The notes under the pieces are model-generated. The model did no database searches. It saw only the letters and a list, made by a program, of their open reading frames with translations, and was not told the DNA's origin. DNA of 6,601 nt, from the NCBI GenBank assembly GCA_020431135.1, contig JAGQIT010000938.1, positions 1-6,601 on the forward strand, given 5' to 3'. Below, piece after piece: positions 5,562-6,601 of this stretch. Source of the DNA: Myxococcales bacterium (lineage in GTDB: Bacteria; Myxococcota_A; Polyangia; Nannocystales; Nannocystaceae). Both the position numbers and the translations under genes were made by a program. Each line of letters begins with the position of its first letter. Position 1 is the first letter of the stretch.

Positions 5562-5861
5562 CTAGTTGCTCTTGCTACCGTCGCACTTCTCGAGGTCCTC
5601 GAGGGACTCGGCCTTGAGGGCGCAGTCGATCTCCGCCTTCGTGCCCTTCTCCTTGCACTCCTTGATCATCTCGGGCTTCATCGCCTCGATCATGCTCTTC
5701 GCCATGTCCGCCGCGGCGCCCTCCTGACCCTTGACGGTCAGCTCGACGACCTTGTCAGCGAACTTGTTGCAATCATCTTCGGAGGGCTTGCCGCCACAGG
5801 CGCCAAGGCTCAGGGAGGCCGCGAAACCGGCGACGATGAGGGAGGCGTACGTCTTGCGCAT
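5562..5861 (-). CDS. Small four-cysteine lipoprotein, 99 aa
   Basis: Unrecognised small secreted lipoprotein. The chosen ATG at 5861 gives a textbook signal peptide: MRKTY, hydrophobic residues 6-19, lipobox LGA-Cys22. AGGA sits 5 nt upstream. An in-frame ATG at 5939 would put 26 unrelated residues before the signal and would overlap the candidate promoter. The mature part (CGGKPSEDD onward) is charged and predicted helical, with four cysteines at 31, 69, 80 and 93 and repeated K/E patterns, consistent with a small disulfide-pinned helical bundle in the periplasm or outer membrane. Proteins of this style (signal, lipobox, C-x-K-x-x-D helices) are, from general knowledge, common as uncharacterised proteins in myxobacteria. 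It has its own promoter candidate and a strong terminator, so it is probably a single-gene, possibly well-expressed unit. Confidence 0.85.
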   Translation of the reverse strand: MRKTYASLIVAGFAASLSLGACGGKPSEDDCNKFADKVVELTVKGQEGAAADMAKSMIEAMKPEMIKECKEKGTKAEIDCALKAESLEDLEKCDGSKSN

Positions 5862-5910
5862 TTTGGTCCTTTTCTCGGGGCGGGTGAATTGCCCAATCAA
5901 TCTCGGGGGC

Positions 5911-5949
5911 AGGCTATCGAAGTGATCTGCAGAGGACAACGCTTTTTTT
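5911..5949 (-). promoter_or_regulatory. Candidate promoter of small lipoprotein gene
   Basis: On the minus strand TTGTCC (5934-5939) and TAGCCT (5911-5916) are spaced by 17 nt, and a run of seven A (5943-5949) lies just upstream of the -35 like an UP element. The start would be near 5904, leaving a leader of about 43 nt that holds the AGGA ribosome site. Confidence 0.45.
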
Positions 5950-6448
5950 CCCGCTGCGGCGCCGCGTGGACGGCTCCGGCGCTGCTCGCGGGAGCGCCCT
6001 AGCCGACCCTATGCACGGCCCAGGCCGGGGCTCGGGGCGCGCCGGTGATGGCCAGTGATCTCAACGCCTTGCCGCGTGGTGGCCGGAGGGCCGGGGTGGC
6101 CGAGAACCGCCGGCAAGGGGCTCGTGGGCTCGCCGGGGCGCCGCCCCGGAGCCGCGGGGGTGGCTGGCGTACGAACATCGCGACATGTCCGTCGGGTCGC
6201 CGCTGACGCCGCCCGTGCGCCACGGACCCTCTCCCCCGGAAGCGCGGTGGACGACGCGAGAACGCGATCGCGGGCGCGAGGGGACGCCTCGACCTGTGAG
6301 GCGGCCGCCCCGGCCGCGATCTCTGCCCGCGCCGCGTGGATCTCGTACCTCGTCGCCGAGACCTGCGCGCTGGGGATAGCGACGACGCGAGCGCGGCCAC
6401 GCGGGTGCGGCCACGCGGGCGCGGCCACGCGGGAACGCGGCTGCCCTC
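5950..6448. other. Unassigned 500-nt region with hairpins
   Basis: No convincing gene is seen. Open frames on both strands are rich in Arg, Pro and Ala, lack recognisable motifs and run into pruA. Structure is present: CCTTGCCG (6067-6074) pairs with CGGCAAGG (6111-6118), enclosing a GGCC-rich segment. CCGGGGC (6133-6139) pairs with GCCCCGG (6143-6149) in a tight hairpin. A 14-bp tandem repeat lies at 6393-6434. It may be the 3' region of pruA, a structured RNA, or a decayed gene. Confidence 0.4.
6393..6434. repeat. Three 14-bp direct repeats
   Basis: The unit GCGGCCACGCGGG plus one variable base (T, C, A) occurs three times head to tail (6393-6406, 6407-6420, 6421-6434) and is followed by ACGCGG. 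The first 13 bases are identical in all three. Each unit also contains CGCG-GCCA-CGCG, a minimal inverted repeat. It lies 15 nt past the pruA stop codon, so it would be transcribed in the pruA 3' end. Confidence 0.9.
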
Positions 6449-6601
6449 CTAGGACTCGTTCAGGAACGGGTAGCGGTAGTCGCGGAGCGGCACGAAGGTC
6501 TCCTTGATCGTCCGCGGCGACATCCACCGGTGGAGGTTGAGGATCGACCCGGCCTTGTCGTTGGTGCCGCTCGCCCGGCTGCCGCCGAAGGGCTGCTGGC
6601 C
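6449..6601 (-). CDS. pruA: 1-pyrroline-5-carboxylate dehydrogenase, C-terminal end (partial)
   Basis: Last 50 residues only; the 5' part lies beyond the window. The enzyme oxidises glutamate-gamma-semialdehyde (pyrroline-5-carboxylate) to glutamate with NAD+, the second step of proline breakdown, and belongs to the aldehyde dehydrogenase superfamily. The visible segment carries the family's C-terminal block: GQQPFGGSRASGTNDKAG (1-18), LHRWMSPRTIKETFVPL (23-39) and DYRYPF (41-46). This pattern matches the single-function, mitochondrial ALDH4A1-like type rather than the C-terminal half of proteobacterial bifunctional PutA, because the protein ends shortly after this block. The catalytic Cys and Glu are outside the window. 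The stop codon is TAG, followed by a short tandem repeat. Confidence 0.9.
   Translation of the reverse strand, partial: GQQPFGGSRASGTNDKAGSILNLHRWMSPRTIKETFVPLRDYRYPFLNES

Noticed and set aside
5862..5939. N-terminal extension of the small lipoprotein to 5939
   Set aside because: It would bury the signal peptide at residue 27 and overlap the candidate promoter; the 5861 ATG has a ribosome site and a correct lipoprotein signal.
6009..6527. Possible 172-codon minus-strand gene in the pruA-lipoprotein gap
   Set aside because: It starts inside the pruA coding end in another frame, has no ribosome site or motif, and is rich in Arg/Pro/Ala. A plus-strand frame at 6055-6507 has the same problems.

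Overview
The window is very GC-rich, with strong G/C preference at third codon positions. It holds six protein genes: five on the minus strand and a full-length dnaJ on the plus strand. The two small lipoproteins, a mitochondrial-type pyrroline-5-carboxylate dehydrogenase C-terminus and the composition suggest a myxobacterium-like (Myxococcota) chromosome. That assignment is inference, since no rRNA or other strong taxonomic marker is present. The flanking genes are ordinary bacterial housekeeping or accessory genes.

Layout: 98-685 (-) is a cysteine-containing lipoprotein. 686-864 is a divergent promoter region. 865-1983 (+) is dnaJ, starting at GTG. 1984-2113 is a short convergent gap. 2114-3436 (-) and 3466-4770 (-) are two full-length tubulins in an apparent operon with a 29-nt spacer that carries a perfect 14-nt palindrome. 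4771-4949 is the upstream region of that operon. 4950-5435 (-) is a MOSC-domain protein. 5501-5536 is a strong terminator hairpin. 5562-5861 (-) is a small helical lipoprotein with its own candidate promoter. 5950-6448 has no convincing gene but holds hairpins and a 3 x 14-bp tandem repeat. 6449-6601 (-) is the C-terminal end of pruA, running off the window.

The centrepiece is the tubulin pair. The first gene of the operon (3466-4770) is strikingly like eukaryotic beta-tubulin: FRPDNFV, GAGNNWAKGHYTEGAEL and RKAFLHWYTGEGMDEMEF are almost intact, and it has a short S9-S10 loop. The second (2114-3436) is more divergent but carries alpha-tubulin hallmarks: GGAG at T1, TFF.ET.AG then PRA.FVDL, ARG after T3, DY.KKS, LNRLIGQ, DL..LQT.LV, APV..A.K, and a long S9-S10 insertion. 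This looks like a real alpha/beta division of labour in a bacterium. The described Prosthecobacter BtubA/BtubB pair, by contrast, cannot be sorted cleanly into alpha and beta.

Both subunits lack the catalytic T7 acidic residue (alpha E254), replaced by Thr in the alpha-like and Ala in the beta-like protein. Both also change the T1-loop Gln11 to Gly. The likely product is a heterodimeric, tubulin-type filament with slow or altered GTP turnover, possibly a stable cytoskeletal or cargo-organising structure. No kinesin-light-chain-like third gene (as in Prosthecobacter) is present, and no motor or MAP gene is visible here.
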